From contig JARLJF010000082.1 in assembly GCA_031291335.1 (NCBI GenBank), positions 1 through 56,696 on the forward strand: a stretch of 56,696 nt of DNA, written 5' to 3'. The position numbers and the translations under genes are program-made. The notes under the pieces were generated by a model. That model worked only from the letters and a program-made list of their open reading frames with translations, had not been told where the DNA came from and did not search any database. Positions within the stretch are counted from its first letter, which is position 1. Each line of letters opens with the position of its first letter. Of this stretch, positions 33,867-43,756 are shown piece by piece. This stretch comes from Pandoraea sp. Its GTDB lineage: Bacteria; Pseudomonadota; Gammaproteobacteria; Burkholderiales; Burkholderiaceae.

Positions 33867-34772
33867 ATGACCACAAGCAAACGACCCACAGCAGGCCGCC
33901 CGCGCAGTGTGACCGCGCTCTCCGACGTGCCGAATGACCTTGCGGTTTCCGGCACCGATGCCAACGACGCGCCTCGCGAGCGCGGCCGCCGTCAACGTGT
34001 GCAATCGGCCGAAACCGGCATGGTTGTGCTCAAGGGCCTGGCCCGGTTGGGCGGTCGCGCGAGCCTTACCGCGCTCGCCCTGCACGTGCAGCAAAGTCCC
34101 GCCAAGGTTCACCGGTATCTGATGAGTCTCGTGGAAGAAGGGCTCGTTGCGCAGGATGCCGATTCGCAGCACTATCATCTCGGGCTCGAAGCGATGCTCA
34201 TCGGCGTGGCCGCCATGCGGCAAGCCGATCCGGTGCGCGCCGCCGAACCGGCGCTCGTGCGATTGCGTGAAGCGTTCGACGTCACCTGCTTCCTTGCCGT
34301 CATGGGCAACAAGGGGCCGACCATCGTGCGTTTCGAGGAGCCCGGCCTGCCGGTGACGATCAACGTGCGCATCGGCTCCGTGATGTCCGTCCTCTGGTCG
34401 GCTGCCGGTCGTGTCTTCCTTGGCCTGCTCGACGATCCTCAAGTGCTGGCGATGGCCGAAAGCGAACTGGCACTCGCCACGCCGGATCACCGCGCACAGC
34501 TCGATGCGGCGGACCCCATCGGCGCGCTGCGAACCTCGGTGCGAGCTGCGCAAGGGGCGAGCGTTCGCGATACCAATCTGACCGGCATCAGCGCGCTGGC
34601 CGCGCCGGTCTTCAACTATGACGGTCGCCTTGTCGGCGTGATTACGGCCCTCGGCGCCACGGGCGGATTCGATGCCCGCATGGACGGCCCCATCGGCGAA
34701 GCCGTGCGCCGCGAAGCGTTGGCTGCGAGTCATTCGCTGGGCTATCGACCGCCGTTGCCGGCCAGCGCCTGA
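33867..34772 (+). CDS. IclR-family transcriptional regulator
   Basis: About 301 residues: a long basic, disordered N-terminus (TTSKRPTAGRPRSV...), winged helix (about 45-110; SLTALALHVQQSPAKVHRYL), then the IclR effector domain (about 120-295; VGVITALG near the C-terminus). It is divergent from the P450 gene and the obvious candidate regulator for it. The start is uncertain: ATG 33828 and ATG 33867 are both preceded by the same CTCGCCG and neither has a good SD. Confidence 0.85.
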   Translation: MTTSKRPTAGRPRSVTALSDVPNDLAVSGTDANDAPRERGRRQRVQSAETGMVVLKGLARLGGRASLTALALHVQQSPAKVHRYLMSLVEEGLVAQDADSQHYHLGLEAMLIGVAAMRQADPVRAAEPALVRLREAFDVTCFLAVMGNKGPTIVRFEEPGLPVTINVRIGSVMSVLWSAAGRVFLGLLDDPQVLAMAESELALATPDHRAQLDAADPIGALRTSVRAAQGASVRDTNLTGISALAAPVFNYDGRLVGVITALGATGGFDARMDGPIGEAVRREALAASHSLGYRPPLPASA

Positions 34773-34921
34773 TCCATCAAACGCATCCAGAGCCGTTGTT
34801 CCGATGCGGCAGCCGCTCACGCGGCTGACCGCACCTTCCGCCTCATTCCCCATTGCCTCACCCCACACCAGATTCGGCGGGATACTCATCCCCGTTACAG
34901 TGAACCCTTGTGCTATCATTT

Positions 34922-34940
34922 GATAATGATTCTCATTAAC
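34922..34940 (+). promoter_or_regulatory. Fur box
   Basis: GATAATGATTCTCATTAAC matches the 19-bp Fur consensus GATAATGATAATCATTATC at 16 positions, including the whole left half. It lies 80 bp upstream of the 35020 gene, on the only transcription unit it could serve, since the left neighbour is convergent with the site. Confidence 0.78.
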
Positions 34941-34990
34941 AAATGAATGGCCGCCGATGATTCCGGGCATACGTAAGACCCGTCATCGGA

Positions 34991-35009
34991 GACCTCGCCT
35001 GAGGAGGTC
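34991..35009 (+). promoter_or_regulatory. hairpin covering the ribosome-binding site
   Basis: GACCTC-N7-GAGGTC pairs over AGGAGG (35002-35007), the SD of the 35020 gene. Such masking could lower translation or respond to a factor. Only 6 bp long. Confidence 0.35.
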
Positions 35010-35019
35010 GTAATTGCTG

Positions 35020-35868
35020 ATGTTGAAACGAACGGTTGATCCGACGCCGCGCGTGGCATCGATTCCAACGCCTTCCATGACGTACGTGCCGCTCGGGCAG
35101 TTCGGTCAGGGCGAGCGCAAGCTCACGGGCGGCGCGCAGCATCGTGCGCTGGCGAGTAGCGATGCGCCGGTGGCAGGTCAGGTCGTGGCGCGGCCTTTTC
35201 CTCAATGCGGCGGTGACGAGCTGTGGCTGTGGCGTTTTTTGCTGGCCGGGCGTCCCTTCGGGGCGACGGGCGCGGCAGCCGGCGGCCCCGACGATGGGGC
35301 GACGTGGTTGTCCGCCGCCGAGCACTCGCTTGCCCGACGCTTGCCACGCACGCAGATGCGCCATCGCTTTCTGTCGGAGCGCATTGCGCTGCGCTGGATT
35401 TTCGGGCGCTGGTTCCGCTGCTCCCCCGCGCAAGCCCCTGTCCCGGCGGCAACACCCGGGGTGTCCTCGCTCGAGTGCGACGGACCGCACGGCAAGGTGT
35501 GGATCGATATGGCGCACGCGGGATTGTGGTTGTTCGTCGCGCTGGGCCAGGGTCCGGTGGCGCTGGCCGCGCACGCACCGACGCCTGTCGGACCCGACGA
35601 TACCGCGCTGGTGAGCGCGCAATCGGGCGATCCGTTCGCGGTCGCGCGCGACGCTGCGCATCGCTTATGTCTGGCGCGTCTGGCGGGGGAGGGCGAGGCG
35701 CTGGCGTCGGGTGGCGACGTACCGTTGCTGGCGCACCCCTACGTGAGCGTGCCGTATGCCGGTCGCACGCGCTATCTGTACGACATGTCCGTCAGTTCCC
35801 GGCTGACCGTGGTGGTGGCGCGCGACAGCATCGTCCACCGGATGCGGGCGTTCGGTTGGCAGAACTGA
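35020..35868 (+). CDS. Fur-regulated 4'-phosphopantetheinyl-transferase-like protein, probably divergent
   Basis: A 282-residue protein. ATG 35020 follows GAGGAGG. The middle resembles Sfp-type transferases: WLSAAEHSLARRL...QMRHRFLSERIALRWIFGRWF matches the usual WL...E..R...F......R.F...RA.LR pattern, and GKVWIDMAHAGLWLFVALGQ the S.SH....A.A. segment. The Mg2+-binding GVDIE that should follow is replaced by PVALAAHAP, and the W..KEA element is not recognisable, so catalysis is doubtful. The Fur box suggests iron limitation and a siderophore context, yet no NRPS genes are nearby. It could also be a degenerate or repurposed homologue. Family call is by pattern only. Confidence 0.45.
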   Translation: MLKRTVDPTPRVASIPTPSMTYVPLGQFGQGERKLTGGAQHRALASSDAPVAGQVVARPFPQCGGDELWLWRFLLAGRPFGATGAAAGGPDDGATWLSAAEHSLARRLPRTQMRHRFLSERIALRWIFGRWFRCSPAQAPVPAATPGVSSLECDGPHGKVWIDMAHAGLWLFVALGQGPVALAAHAPTPVGPDDTALVSAQSGDPFAVARDAAHRLCLARLAGEGEALASGGDVPLLAHPYVSVPYAGRTRYLYDMSVSSRLTVVVARDSIVHRMRAFGWQN

Positions 35869-35897
35869 CCTTCGGCTTCAGGATTCGTGACAGCGGA

Positions 35898-35909
35898 TAT
35901 ATGCATATA
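35898..35909. promoter_or_regulatory. 12-bp palindrome upstream of the peptide-binding protein gene
   Basis: TATATGCATATA is a perfect palindrome about 85 bp before the ATG at 35996. It may be an operator or part of a -10 region. Confidence 0.3.
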
Positions 35910-35995
35910 CTGCGGCCCAAAAGCAGTTGTGCTGAATTTGCGCTATTCTCGCCCGTTGTCTTCCAACCGTCATCGACTTCCTGGAGAAGAAGCTC

Positions 35996-37600
35996 ATGCG
36001 CCGTCGCTCGCGTCGTACTCTCGCTGCTGTTCTGACCGTCCTGTCCCTGCCGTTGGTGCCTCTCGCAGCGCACGCGAAGGCCCTTACCGTTTGCACCGAA
36101 GCCAGCCCCGAAGGGTTCGACGTGGTGCGATACAACTCGCTCACCACGACCAACGCATCTGCCGATCCGGTATTCAACCGTCTGGTCGAATTCGATGCCG
36201 CGCAAGCGAAGGTCGTGCCGAGTCTGGCGACGAAGTGGGAAGTGAGCCCCGACGGGTTGACCTACACGTTCACGCTGCGCCCGAACGTGAGCTTCCATAG
36301 CAACGACCTCTTCAAGCCGACGCGGGCCTTCAATGCCGACGACGTCGTCTTCACGTTCGATCGCATGCTCAATGACAACGCGCCGTGGCACAAGCTCACG
36401 CCGTCGGGTTTCCCGCATGCGCAATCGCTCTCGCTGGGTAAGCTGATCAAGTCGGTGCAGAAGGTCGACGACAACACGGTTCGCTTCACCCTGTCCGAGC
36501 CGGACGCCGTGTTTCTGTCGATGCTGTCGATGGGCTTCGCGTCGATCTATTCGGCAGAGTATGGCGACAAGCTCATCGCGGCCAACAAGACGGATGAACT
36601 GAATGCGCGTCCGATCGGCACGGGCCCGTTCGTCTTCCGCAGCTATCAGAAGGACAGCGTGGTGCGCTACGATGCCAACCCGTCGTACTTCGGCGGCAAG
36701 CCGGCCTCGGAACGCCTGATCTATACGATCGTGCCCGACGCCGCAGTGCGCGCCCAGAAGGTGAAGGTCGGCGAGTGCCAGATCGCGCTGTCGCCCAAGC
36801 CGCTCGACGTGCAGGCCGCACGCAGCGACAAGGCGCTCAAGGTGGTGGAGACGCCCGCGTTCATGACGGCCTTCGTCGCGATCAACACGCAGCACAAGCC
36901 GCTGAATGACGTGCGTGTGCGTCAGGCGTTGAATCTCGCGTTCGACAAGCCGAGCTACGTCAAGCAGGTGTTCGAGGGCACGGCCACGCCGGCGGTCAAT
37001 GTGTACCCGCCGAACACGTGGAGCTACGCCAAGAATGTGGTGGACTATCCGCACAACATCGACAAAGCGAAGAAGCTGCTCGCCGACGCGGGCTTCCCGC
37101 AAGGCTTCGAGACGACGATCTGGACGCGCCCGGCCGGCAGTCTGCTCAATCCGAACCCGCGCGTGGGCGCCGAGATGCTGCAAAGCGATCTGGCGAAGAT
37201 CGGTGTGAAGGCGCAGATCAAGACCGTGGAGTGGGGGGAACTGATTCGCCGGGGCAAGGCGGGCGAGCACGACCTGCTGTTCATGGGCTGGTCGGGGGAT
37301 AACGGCGATCCCGATAACTTCCTCACGCCGCAGTTCAGTTGCGCTGCCGTGACGTCGGGCACGAACTTCGCGCGCTTCTGCGATGCCAATCTCGACAAGC
37401 TGATCAGTGACGGCAAGCGCACGCCCGATGTTGCCACGCGTACCGCCAAGTATCAGGCCGCGCAGAAGACGATCAAGGACGACGCGCTGTGGATTCCGCT
37501 GGCGCATCCGATCGCCGCGGTGATCACGCGCTCTGACGTGTCGGGGTATCAGGTGAGCCCGTTCGGCCGCCAGAACTTTGCGACCGTGCAGGTCAAGTAA
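35996..37600 (+). CDS. ABC transporter periplasmic substrate-binding protein, DppA/OppA family (SBP_bac_5)
   Basis: A 534-residue periplasmic binding protein. The signal peptide (MRRRSRRTLAAVLTVLSLPLVPLAAHA) leads into KALTVCTEASPEGFDVVRYN, and the family 5 core runs to the C-terminus (VVPSLATKWEVSPDGLTYTF; RPIGTGPFVFRSY; LFMGWSGDNGDPDNFL). These features match DppA-type dipeptide/haem-binding proteins. GGAGAAGAAG precedes ATG. No permease or ATPase genes adjoin, so it must share a transporter encoded elsewhere. A terminator follows at 37616. Confidence 0.9.
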   Translation: MRRRSRRTLAAVLTVLSLPLVPLAAHAKALTVCTEASPEGFDVVRYNSLTTTNASADPVFNRLVEFDAAQAKVVPSLATKWEVSPDGLTYTFTLRPNVSFHSNDLFKPTRAFNADDVVFTFDRMLNDNAPWHKLTPSGFPHAQSLSLGKLIKSVQKVDDNTVRFTLSEPDAVFLSMLSMGFASIYSAEYGDKLIAANKTDELNARPIGTGPFVFRSYQKDSVVRYDANPSYFGGKPASERLIYTIVPDAAVRAQKVKVGECQIALSPKPLDVQAARSDKALKVVETPAFMTAFVAINTQHKPLNDVRVRQALNLAFDKPSYVKQVFEGTATPAVNVYPPNTWSYAKNVVDYPHNIDKAKKLLADAGFPQGFETTIWTRPAGSLLNPNPRVGAEMLQSDLAKIGVKAQIKTVEWGELIRRGKAGEHDLLFMGWSGDNGDPDNFLTPQFSCAAVTSGTNFARFCDANLDKLISDGKRTPDVATRTAKYQAAQKTIKDDALWIPLAHPIAAVITRSDVSGYQVSPFGRQNFATVQVK

Positions 37601-37615
37601 GCCCTCAGTGAAGCT

Positions 37616-37648
37616 TGGCCATGCCCGCAACGGGCATGGCCATTTCCC
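37616..37648. terminator. terminator between convergent genes
   Basis: Perfect 12-bp stem TGGCCATGCCCG / CGGGCATGGCCA with a CAA loop and TTTCCCT after it. It serves the 35996 gene and perhaps the leftward operon ending at 37656. Confidence 0.78.
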
Positions 37649-37655
37649 TCGGCCG

Positions 37656-38546
37656 TCAGGCCTGCGGCGAACTCTCGGTTTCGCCGATCCGGAAAATCTG
37701 CGACAAATCCCAATCTGCCATGCCGCGCTGCGCGGCGTCCGCTAGCAAGCGGCGCACTTCCGGCAACACGCGCTGCACCGTAGCGCTCGTGTGGGCCAAT
37801 TCTGCAATCGCATCGAGGTCCTTGAGCATCACGCGCACCGTGCCGGTGGCATGCTCCGGCGGCGTTACCATGCGCGGCCACAGCGTTTGCAGCAGAACCG
37901 AATCGGCCCAGCCGCCTTGCAGGGCCGACGGCACGGCCGATGTGTCGATGCCGCTGCGCTTGGCCAGCAGGAAGGCTTCGGCCAGCCCCGCGAGGGTCGT
38001 GGCAACGATGGCCTGATTGGCGAGCTTCGTGGTCTGGCCCGCACCGGTGTCGCCCATGCGCGTTACGCGTGAAGAGAAGGCGTGCAGCACCGGCGTGACA
38101 GCCTCGACGGCCTCGGCCGGCCCGCCTGCCATGACCGCCAGCGTGCCCGCCTCGGCACCGCCCGTGCCACCCGATACCGGGGCATCGATCCAGACACTAC
38201 CGGTGGCCTCGTGCCAACGCCTGGCGAGGGACCGGGTCAACGCAGGCGACAGCGTCGAATGGTCGACGAGAAAGCGCGGTGGTGTGGCGGCATGCACGAG
38301 CCCATGTTCACCGAACACGACTTCCTCCACCGCCTTGCCATCGCCCAGGCAGAGCAGGGCGATGTCGACACACTCACCGAGCGCCTGAGGGGTGATGCAG
38401 GCCATTGCACCCGCATCGGCGAGCGCTGCAAGTTTTGCGGCCGAACGGTTCCAGACGGCGACCTCGTGACCGGCGGCGAGCAGCCGCTGTGTCATGGGTT
38501 CGCCCATGCGGCCGATGCCGCAAAAGCCTACGCGTGGGGTAGTCAT
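37656..38546 (-). CDS. NAD(P)-dependent beta-hydroxyacid dehydrogenase (3-hydroxyisobutyrate dehydrogenase family)
   Basis: A 296-residue oxidoreductase: Rossmann start [13 protein letters not shown] (GxGxMG), substrate motif [18 protein letters not shown], and catalytic lysine in [11 protein letters not shown]. The family includes tartronate-semialdehyde reductase, L-threonate dehydrogenase and 3-hydroxyisobutyrate dehydrogenase. It is the last gene of a leftward operon; its ATG overlaps the dehydratase stop by 4 bp. Together with the SDR and dehydratase it probably handles intermediates of a sugar-acid or hydroxy-acid route. Longer in-frame starts lie inside the dehydratase gene. Confidence 0.88.
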   Translation of the reverse strand: MTTPRVGFCGIGRMGEPMTQRLLAAGHEVAVWNRSAAKLAALADAGAMACITPQALGECVDIALLCLGDGKAVEEVVFGEHGLVHAATPPRFLVDHSTLSPALTRSLARRWHEATGSVWIDAPVSGGTGGAEAGTLAVMAGGPAEAVEAVTPVLHAFSSRVTRMGDTGAGQTTKLANQAIVATTLAGLAEAFLLAKRSGIDTSAVPSALQGGWADSVLLQTLWPRMVTPPEHATGTVRVMLKDLDAIAELAHTSATVQRVLPEVRRLLADAAQRGMADWDLSQIFRIGETESSPQA

Positions 38547-40288
38547 CGATTCGTGTCCTCGTGGGTTGGCATCTCCCCGATCGAGGCTTCGTAGGGCCAT
38601 GGCACAGCCCCCGAATGCGTGACGGCGCCGAGCTTGGCGGGTCGCACGAGCGCCTCGTACTTCTCGAGAACGCCGCCCAGACGTCCGCGCACGAACGGTT
38701 GGGTTTGCGCGGCCCGCGCGGCGAGTTCCTCGTCGGAGAGTTCGACGTCGAGCTTACCCTTGATTGCGTCGATGTGGATGCGATCGCCATCGCGCAGCAA
38801 ACGAATCGGTCCGCCCGCCGCCGCCTCGGGACCGACGTAGCCGATACACATGCCCCGCGTTGCCCCGGAGAAGCGGCCGTCGGTGAGCAGCGCAACCTTT
38901 TCGCCCATGCCTTGCCCGTAGATCGCAGCGGTCACGCTCAGCATTTCACGCATGCCCGGGCCGCCCTTGGGACCTTCGTTGCGAATCACCAGCACGTCGC
39001 CCTCGCGGTACGTGCCAGCCGACACCACGGCCATGCAGGCCTCTTCCGTTTCGAACACGCGCGCGGTGCCCGAGAACACCAGTTGCTTCAGGCCGGCCGT
39101 TTTCAGTGCGGCGCCGTCGGGGGCAAGGTTGCCGCGCAGCACGACCAGCCCCGCGTTCGGCGAGAGCGGTTCGGTGTGCGGCTTGACGACGCGCCCGTCG
39201 GGGCCGGGGAACGCGCGCAACGCGACTTCGAGCGTTTCGCCGCTCTGCGTCAACGTATCGCCATGAATGTGGCCGCCCGCGAGCAAGGCGTTGAGCACGG
39301 CGGGAACGCCGCCGACGTGATGCAGATCGACGGCGAGATAACGGCCTCCGGGTTGCATGTCGCCAATGAGCGGCGTGCGGGCAAGCACTTCGGAGACATC
39401 GTCGAGCGTGAATTCGATGCCGGCCTCATGCGCGATCGCGGGGATATGCAGCATGGCGTTGGTCGAGCCACCGGTGGCGGCCACCGCTGCGCAGGCGTTC
39501 TCCAGACTCTTGCGGGTGACCAGATCGCGCGGCAGCGGGCCGCCATTGCGCAGGGCACGCATGACGTTCTCGCCCGCGCGCCGGGCAATGGCGATGCGTT
39601 CGCTATACACCGCCGGCACCATCGCCGAGCCCAGTGGCGCGAGCCCGAGGACTTCCGCGACCATCGCCATCGTGTTCGCCGTGAATTGCCCCGGGCACGA
39701 GCCGGCCGTCGGGGTGCAACGCTTCTCGATGCCGAGTAATGTCTCGGCGCTCGTGTCACCGCGCTGCGCCGCGCCCACGGCTTCGATCGCGGTGAGGATC
39801 GTGGCCTGCGAGCCGTCCGGGGCGACTCCCGGCAGCATCGCGCCGCCGAACAGGAATACGCCGGGCACGTTCACGCGCACCATGCCCATCAGAATGCCGG
39901 GCAGTGTCTTGTCGCAGCCGGCCACGCCGACGAGGGCGTCGTAACAGTGCGCGCGCACGAACAGCTCGACGCTGTCCGCAATCGTTTCGCGAGATACCAG
40001 CGAGAAGCGCATGCCGGAGTGATTCATTGAGGTGCCGTCGGACACCGAGATCGCCGAGCCGCGAATCGGCACGCCGCCACCGGCGGCCACGCCAAGCCGG
40101 ACGTTATCCGAGATCTGGTTCAGCGACATGGAGCAGGGCGTGTTCTCGCCGAACGTATCGATAACGGCGACGAACGGCTTTTCGATGGCGGCGTCGTCGA
40201 GACCGGTGGCACGCAGGAAAGCGCGGTGCGGCGTGCGCGTTACGCCTTCAGTCACGGTGCGGGAGCGGTGTTTGTGCAGATCTGTCAT
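38543..40288 (-). CDS. IlvD/Edd-family dehydratase (sugar-acid dehydratase-like)
   Basis: A 581-residue Fe-S dehydratase. Cluster-binding cysteines are visible in [17 protein letters not shown] and [14 protein letters not shown]; the C-terminal half has [10 protein letters not shown] and [20 protein letters not shown]. Family members are dihydroxy-acid dehydratase (IlvD), 6-phosphogluconate dehydratase (Edd) and pentonate/hexonate dehydratases. The operon context (ACS transporter, SDR, beta-hydroxyacid dehydrogenase) favours a catabolic sugar-acid dehydratase rather than branched-chain amino-acid synthesis. It lies 50 bp after the SDR gene and overlaps the next gene by 4 bp. Confidence 0.88.
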   Translation of the reverse strand: MTDLHKHRSRTVTEGVTRTPHRAFLRATGLDDAAIEKPFVAVIDTFGENTPCSMSLNQISDNVRLGVAAGGGVPIRGSAISVSDGTSMNHSGMRFSLVSRETIADSVELFVRAHCYDALVGVAGCDKTLPGILMGMVRVNVPGVFLFGGAMLPGVAPDGSQATILTAIEAVGAAQRGDTSAETLLGIEKRCTPTAGSCPGQFTANTMAMVAEVLGLAPLGSAMVPAVYSERIAIARRAGENVMRALRNGGPLPRDLVTRKSLENACAAVAATGGSTNAMLHIPAIAHEAGIEFTLDDVSEVLARTPLIGDMQPGGRYLAVDLHHVGGVPAVLNALLAGGHIHGDTLTQSGETLEVALRAFPGPDGRVVKPHTEPLSPNAGLVVLRGNLAPDGAALKTAGLKQLVFSGTARVFETEEACMAVVSAGTYREGDVLVIRNEGPKGGPGMREMLSVTAAIYGQGMGEKVALLTDGRFSGATRGMCIGYVGPEAAAGGPIRLLRDGDRIHIDAIKGKLDVELSDEELAARAAQTQPFVRGRLGGVLEKYEALVRPAKLGAVTHSGAVPWPYEASIGEMPTHEDTNR

Positions 40289-40338
40289 GGGGACTTCCTT
40301 AGGTTGTATCGCGCGCGATGCTCGCCTGAGCGAGTCGC

Positions 40339-41118
40339 TCAGGTATTGAGCAGCAAGCCGTTTTCGATGGCGAGCACCTGACCCGTCATCGCGGGGGCGT
40401 GGGCAGCGAGGAACCAGGCGAGGTCTGCGATTTCCGACGGCTGCGAGACACGCTTGAGCGGCGCGTTCTCGCGCATGCCGTCGACCACGCGGGCGTACGC
40501 GTCGTCGCCGAGCACGCGTCGCAACAGGCCGTCGTCGACCATTCCGGGCGCGATGGCGTTCACGCGCACATGCGGGGCGAGATTGCGCGCGAGCGAGAGC
40601 GTCAGTGAGTTGACCGCGCCCTTCGACGCCGCATAGGCAATCGACGATCCCGTGCCGTTGAGCGATGCCAGCGACGAAATGTTGATCACGGCGGCCGACG
40701 ACGCGCCGGCCGGCCGTTCGCGCAGCAACGGCGTGGCGGCGCGCGTCATCTGGAACATGCCGATCAGGTTCACGCGGTAGAGGCGTTCGAACTCGGCATC
40801 GTCGATGGCCTCGAGGTCGCCGTGCGGGATCACGCGCGTTGTGCCCGCGCTGTTCACGAGGGCGTCAAGCCGCCCCCATTGCGCGCCGACGGCCGCAGCC
40901 ATGCGGCGGCATGCGGCGTCGTTGCCGACGTCGGCGTCGATGACGAGCGTCTGTGCGCCCGCTTCACGGCACTGCGCCGCCACGGCTTGCGCGGCGTCGC
41001 GCGTGCTGTCGTCGAAGTTGTTGATGGCCACGGCCCAGCCGTCGCGGGCGAAGCGCAGGGCAGTGGCGGCGCCGATGCCGGTTGCGGCACCGGTCACGAG
41101 GCAGACGGGAAAACTCAT
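40339..41118 (-). CDS. short-chain dehydrogenase/reductase
   Basis: A 259-residue classical [14 protein letters not shown] cofactor loop, NSAG at the end of beta 4, [22 protein letters not shown] with the Ser-Tyr-Lys triad, and [11 protein letters not shown]. It likely oxidises a hydroxyl of a sugar or sugar acid with NAD(P). ATG 41118 has GGAG upstream and overlaps the transporter stop by 4 bp. A much longer open frame upstream is antisense noise within the transporter gene. Confidence 0.9.
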   Translation of the reverse strand: MSFPVCLVTGAATGIGAATALRFARDGWAVAINNFDDSTRDAAQAVAAQCREAGAQTLVIDADVGNDAACRRMAAAVGAQWGRLDALVNSAGTTRVIPHGDLEAIDDAEFERLYRVNLIGMFQMTRAATPLLRERPAGASSAAVINISSLASLNGTGSSIAYAASKGAVNSLTLSLARNLAPHVRVNAIAPGMVDDGLLRRVLGDDAYARVVDGMRENAPLKRVSQPSEIADLAWFLAAHAPAMTGQVLAIENGLLLNT

Positions 41119-42443
41119 GCATGACTCCGTTGCGGCTTCAGCGACAGCGCGAGGCAGGCACCACCGACCAGCGCACACGCCAGCACGATCATGCCCGGCA
41201 GCAATTGCCCGGTGCTGTCCTTGAGAAAGCCGATGACATACGGGCTGACGAAGCCCGCGAGGTTGCCGGTCGAGTTGATCAGCGCGATGGCGGCGGCCGC
41301 ACCGGCTCCGCCCATCATCGCCGTGGGAATGCCCCAGAAGACCGGCGCGATCGAATTGATGCCGATGGCAGCCACGATGAGCGCGGCCATCGACCACCAC
41401 AGATGCTGGGCAAGCAACACCGAGGCCAGCATGCCGGCGGCACCCAACAGGCAGCACACGGCGACGTGCACGCGACGCTCGTTATGACGATCCGCGTGGC
41501 GAGCCACCAGAATCATGGCAACCGCGCTGATGAGCGACGGCACGGCCGAGAGCAGTCCGATGTTGCCGATGTTGGCAACACCGGCCGCGCGGATCATCGT
41601 CGGCAGCCAGAACACGAGACCGTAATTGCCCATCGCGATGCAGAAGTACAGCAAGCCGAGCAGCCAGACCTTGCGGTTGCCGAACACCTGCCGCACGCTC
41701 TGATGCGCGCGGGTGCTGTCGTCGGCGGCGAGATCCTGCGCGAGCAGACGCTTTTCGTCCGCGCTCAGCCACTTCACCGTCTCGATCTTGTCCTGCAACA
41801 CGAAGAACGCCGCGATCCCCACGACCAGCGAGGCGAGGCCTTCGATCAGGAACAGCCATTGCCAGCCGGCGAAGTCGTGCAGACCGCCGAAGCGCTGCAT
41901 GATCCAGCCGGACAGCGGGCCGCCGATTGCGCCGGAGACCGGAATCGCCACCATGAACAGCGCGATGATCTGCGAGCGTTTGTTCGACGGAAACCACGAC
42001 GACAGATACAGCACGATGCCGGGAAAGAAGCCGGCCTCGGCCACGCCCAGCAAGAACCGCAGAACGTAGAAGGACACCGGGCCCTGCGTGAACATCGTCA
42101 GGCAGGAAATGATCGACCACGTGACCATGATGCGCGCGATCCACATGCGCGCCCCCACGCGGTGCAGGATCAGGTTGCTCGGCACTTCGAAAATGAAATA
42201 CCCGAGGAAGAACACGCCCGCACCTGCACCGTAGACCGTTTCGGACAACGAGAGGTCCGAGAGCATCTCCAGCTTCGCGAAGCTCACGTTCACGCGGTCG
42301 ATGTACGCGACGATGAAGGCGAGAAAGAGGAACGGGATGATGTGCCAGGTCAGCTTGCGGTACAGCGCATCGCGCTGCGTCGGGTCCAGGGCGGTGTTCG
42401 CGCCGGCATGCGGACGCGCGCCGCCGGAAAGGGACGTGCTCAT
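41115..42443 (-). CDS. MFS transporter, ACS family (organic anion/sugar-acid importer)
   Basis: A 442-residue, 12-helix transporter, first gene of the four-gene leftward operon. Signatures: AYIDRVNVSFAKLEM in helix 1, FFLGYFIFEVPSNLILHRVGAR in the 2-3 region and FLLGVAEAGFFPGIVLYLSSWF, all typical of ACS members such as glucarate, galactonate, phthalate or tartrate carriers. CGGAGACAAC precedes ATG 42443. It is divergent from a LysR gene, which probably regulates the operon. Confidence 0.87.
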   Translation of the reverse strand: MSTSLSGGARPHAGANTALDPTQRDALYRKLTWHIIPFLFLAFIVAYIDRVNVSFAKLEMLSDLSLSETVYGAGAGVFFLGYFIFEVPSNLILHRVGARMWIARIMVTWSIISCLTMFTQGPVSFYVLRFLLGVAEAGFFPGIVLYLSSWFPSNKRSQIIALFMVAIPVSGAIGGPLSGWIMQRFGGLHDFAGWQWLFLIEGLASLVVGIAAFFVLQDKIETVKWLSADEKRLLAQDLAADDSTRAHQSVRQVFGNRKVWLLGLLYFCIAMGNYGLVFWLPTMIRAAGVANIGNIGLLSAVPSLISAVAMILVARHADRHNERRVHVAVCCLLGAAGMLASVLLAQHLWWSMAALIVAAIGINSIAPVFWGIPTAMMGGAGAAAAIALINSTGNLAGFVSPYVIGFLKDSTGQLLPGMIVLACALVGGACLALSLKPQRSHA

Positions 42444-42657
42444 GGGTGTTGTCTCCGTGGATGCGTGCCATTCGGCACGTCGAGTTATTGGGCAGCGTGG
42501 CGCGCGTTCGGTTATGTGATGGGGGCGCGGAAGTGGGCGGCTCGGCGCGGCTCCACACTGACCGACGCATCACGGGGGTCCCCGCGCGACAGTGCTGCTC
42601 GATCAAAGGGTAAAGGGAGGGCGGGCGCAACGGCAAATCACACTTTGCACCCATGGC

Positions 42658-42673
42658 ATTACCGTTTGGTTAT
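42658..42673. promoter_or_regulatory. LysR-type operator (T-N11-A) before the sugar-acid operon
   Basis: ATTACC-GTTT-GGTTAT is an inverted repeat with one mismatch and contains T-N11-A. It is located 52 bp before the LysR start in the 281-bp divergent region. Confidence 0.5.
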
Positions 42674-42724
42674 GATGTCGGCGTTCTGCACTCGCACAAC
42701 GCCACGGACTTTCCGACGCCCGCC

Positions 42725-43690
42725 ATGTCAACGACCGATAACTCGATAGAGCGCTTTTTCCGCAGCGGCCTGAAGCTGGGCCATTTGCGCATTCTGGTGA
42801 CGCTGGGCGAACTGCGGCAGGTCACGCGTGTGGCGGCGGCGTTTCACGTCACGCAGCCGGCCATCTCCAAGCAGATCGCAGAGATCGAGGAGGCGCTGGG
42901 CGCGCCGGTCGTGCGTCGCGTGGGCAACGCGGTGGAGTTGACCGGCATCGGACGCGTGCTCGTCGAGCGCGGGCGCGAGATTCTCCGGCAGATCGAACTG
43001 GCGCGACGCGATGTCAGTGCGCTGACCGCCGGTACCGCGGGTCATGTGCGGTTCGGCGCGGTGGTGACGATTCCTCAGCCGTTGATTGCGCATGCGGTCG
43101 AGTTGTTCACACGGCGCGCACCGAACGCGTCGTTCTCGTTCATGGAAGCCACGCTCGACCGTCTGCTCAAGATGATGGACGAGGGCAATCTCGATCTGGC
43201 GCTCGGGCGGAATCGCGTGACCGGGCATTTGCCGGTGATGCGTCATGAGTCGTTGCATCACGAGCCGTTCGTTTTCGTGGTCGGCACGCGGCATGCGTTG
43301 GGTGGTCACGACAGTGCCGACAGACCGGTTGCCTGGGAAGATTTGCAGGATGTGCGCTGGATCACGCCGATGCGTGGCTCGCCGGCATTCACGACGATGG
43401 TCGAGATCCTCGCCGAGCACGGCGTGACCTTGCAGCGTCCGGCGATCGAGTCGAGTTCGCTGGCTCTGAATCTCGCGCTGCTGCGTGGCGGCGATTTCGT
43501 CTCGATCCTGCCGTTATCGCTCGCCCGGCGCTACGTGCAGCGTGGCTCGATGCGCGTGCTGCCACTGCCACCGCTCGGCCCCCTGGGCGAGGCGATTCTG
43601 TACTGGCGCGAAGACACGACGACGCCTGCCGCGCAACTCTTTGCGGCGTGTCTGCGAGAGTCGTCGGCCGAGTTGATCGACGCGAACTGA
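42725..43690 (+). CDS. LysR-family regulator of the divergent sugar-acid operon
   Basis: A 321-residue LTTR: winged helix (about 15-75; RILVTLGELRQVTRVAAAFH, VTQPAISKQIAEIEEALG) and effector domain of the GbpR/PcaQ-like type (about 100-310). ATG 42725 is preferred; an in-frame ATG at 42653 would overlap the operator-like repeat. Its position suggests control of the transporter-SDR-dehydratase-dehydrogenase operon. Confidence 0.87.
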   Translation: MSTTDNSIERFFRSGLKLGHLRILVTLGELRQVTRVAAAFHVTQPAISKQIAEIEEALGAPVVRRVGNAVELTGIGRVLVERGREILRQIELARRDVSALTAGTAGHVRFGAVVTIPQPLIAHAVELFTRRAPNASFSFMEATLDRLLKMMDEGNLDLALGRNRVTGHLPVMRHESLHHEPFVFVVGTRHALGGHDSADRPVAWEDLQDVRWITPMRGSPAFTTMVEILAEHGVTLQRPAIESSSLALNLALLRGGDFVSILPLSLARRYVQRGSMRVLPLPPLGPLGEAILYWREDTTTPAAQLFAACLRESSAELIDAN

Positions 43691-43713
43691 GGCGATTGAA
43701 CGACGTTGCGTCC

Positions 43714-43746
43714 CCCCTGATGCTGCCGTAGCGGGGGCATCAGGGG
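43714..43746. terminator. hairpin between convergent LysR and SDR genes
   Basis: Perfect 10-bp arms CCCCTGATGC / GCATCAGGGG separated by 13 nt; no T run on either side. Probably a weak bidirectional terminator. Confidence 0.5.
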
Positions 43747-43756
43747 CGGCCGTTCG

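Noticed and set aside
40339..41457. Extended 372-codon version of the SDR gene
   Set aside because: The extension is antisense noise inside the transporter gene; ATG 41118 has an RBS and a 4-bp overlap.
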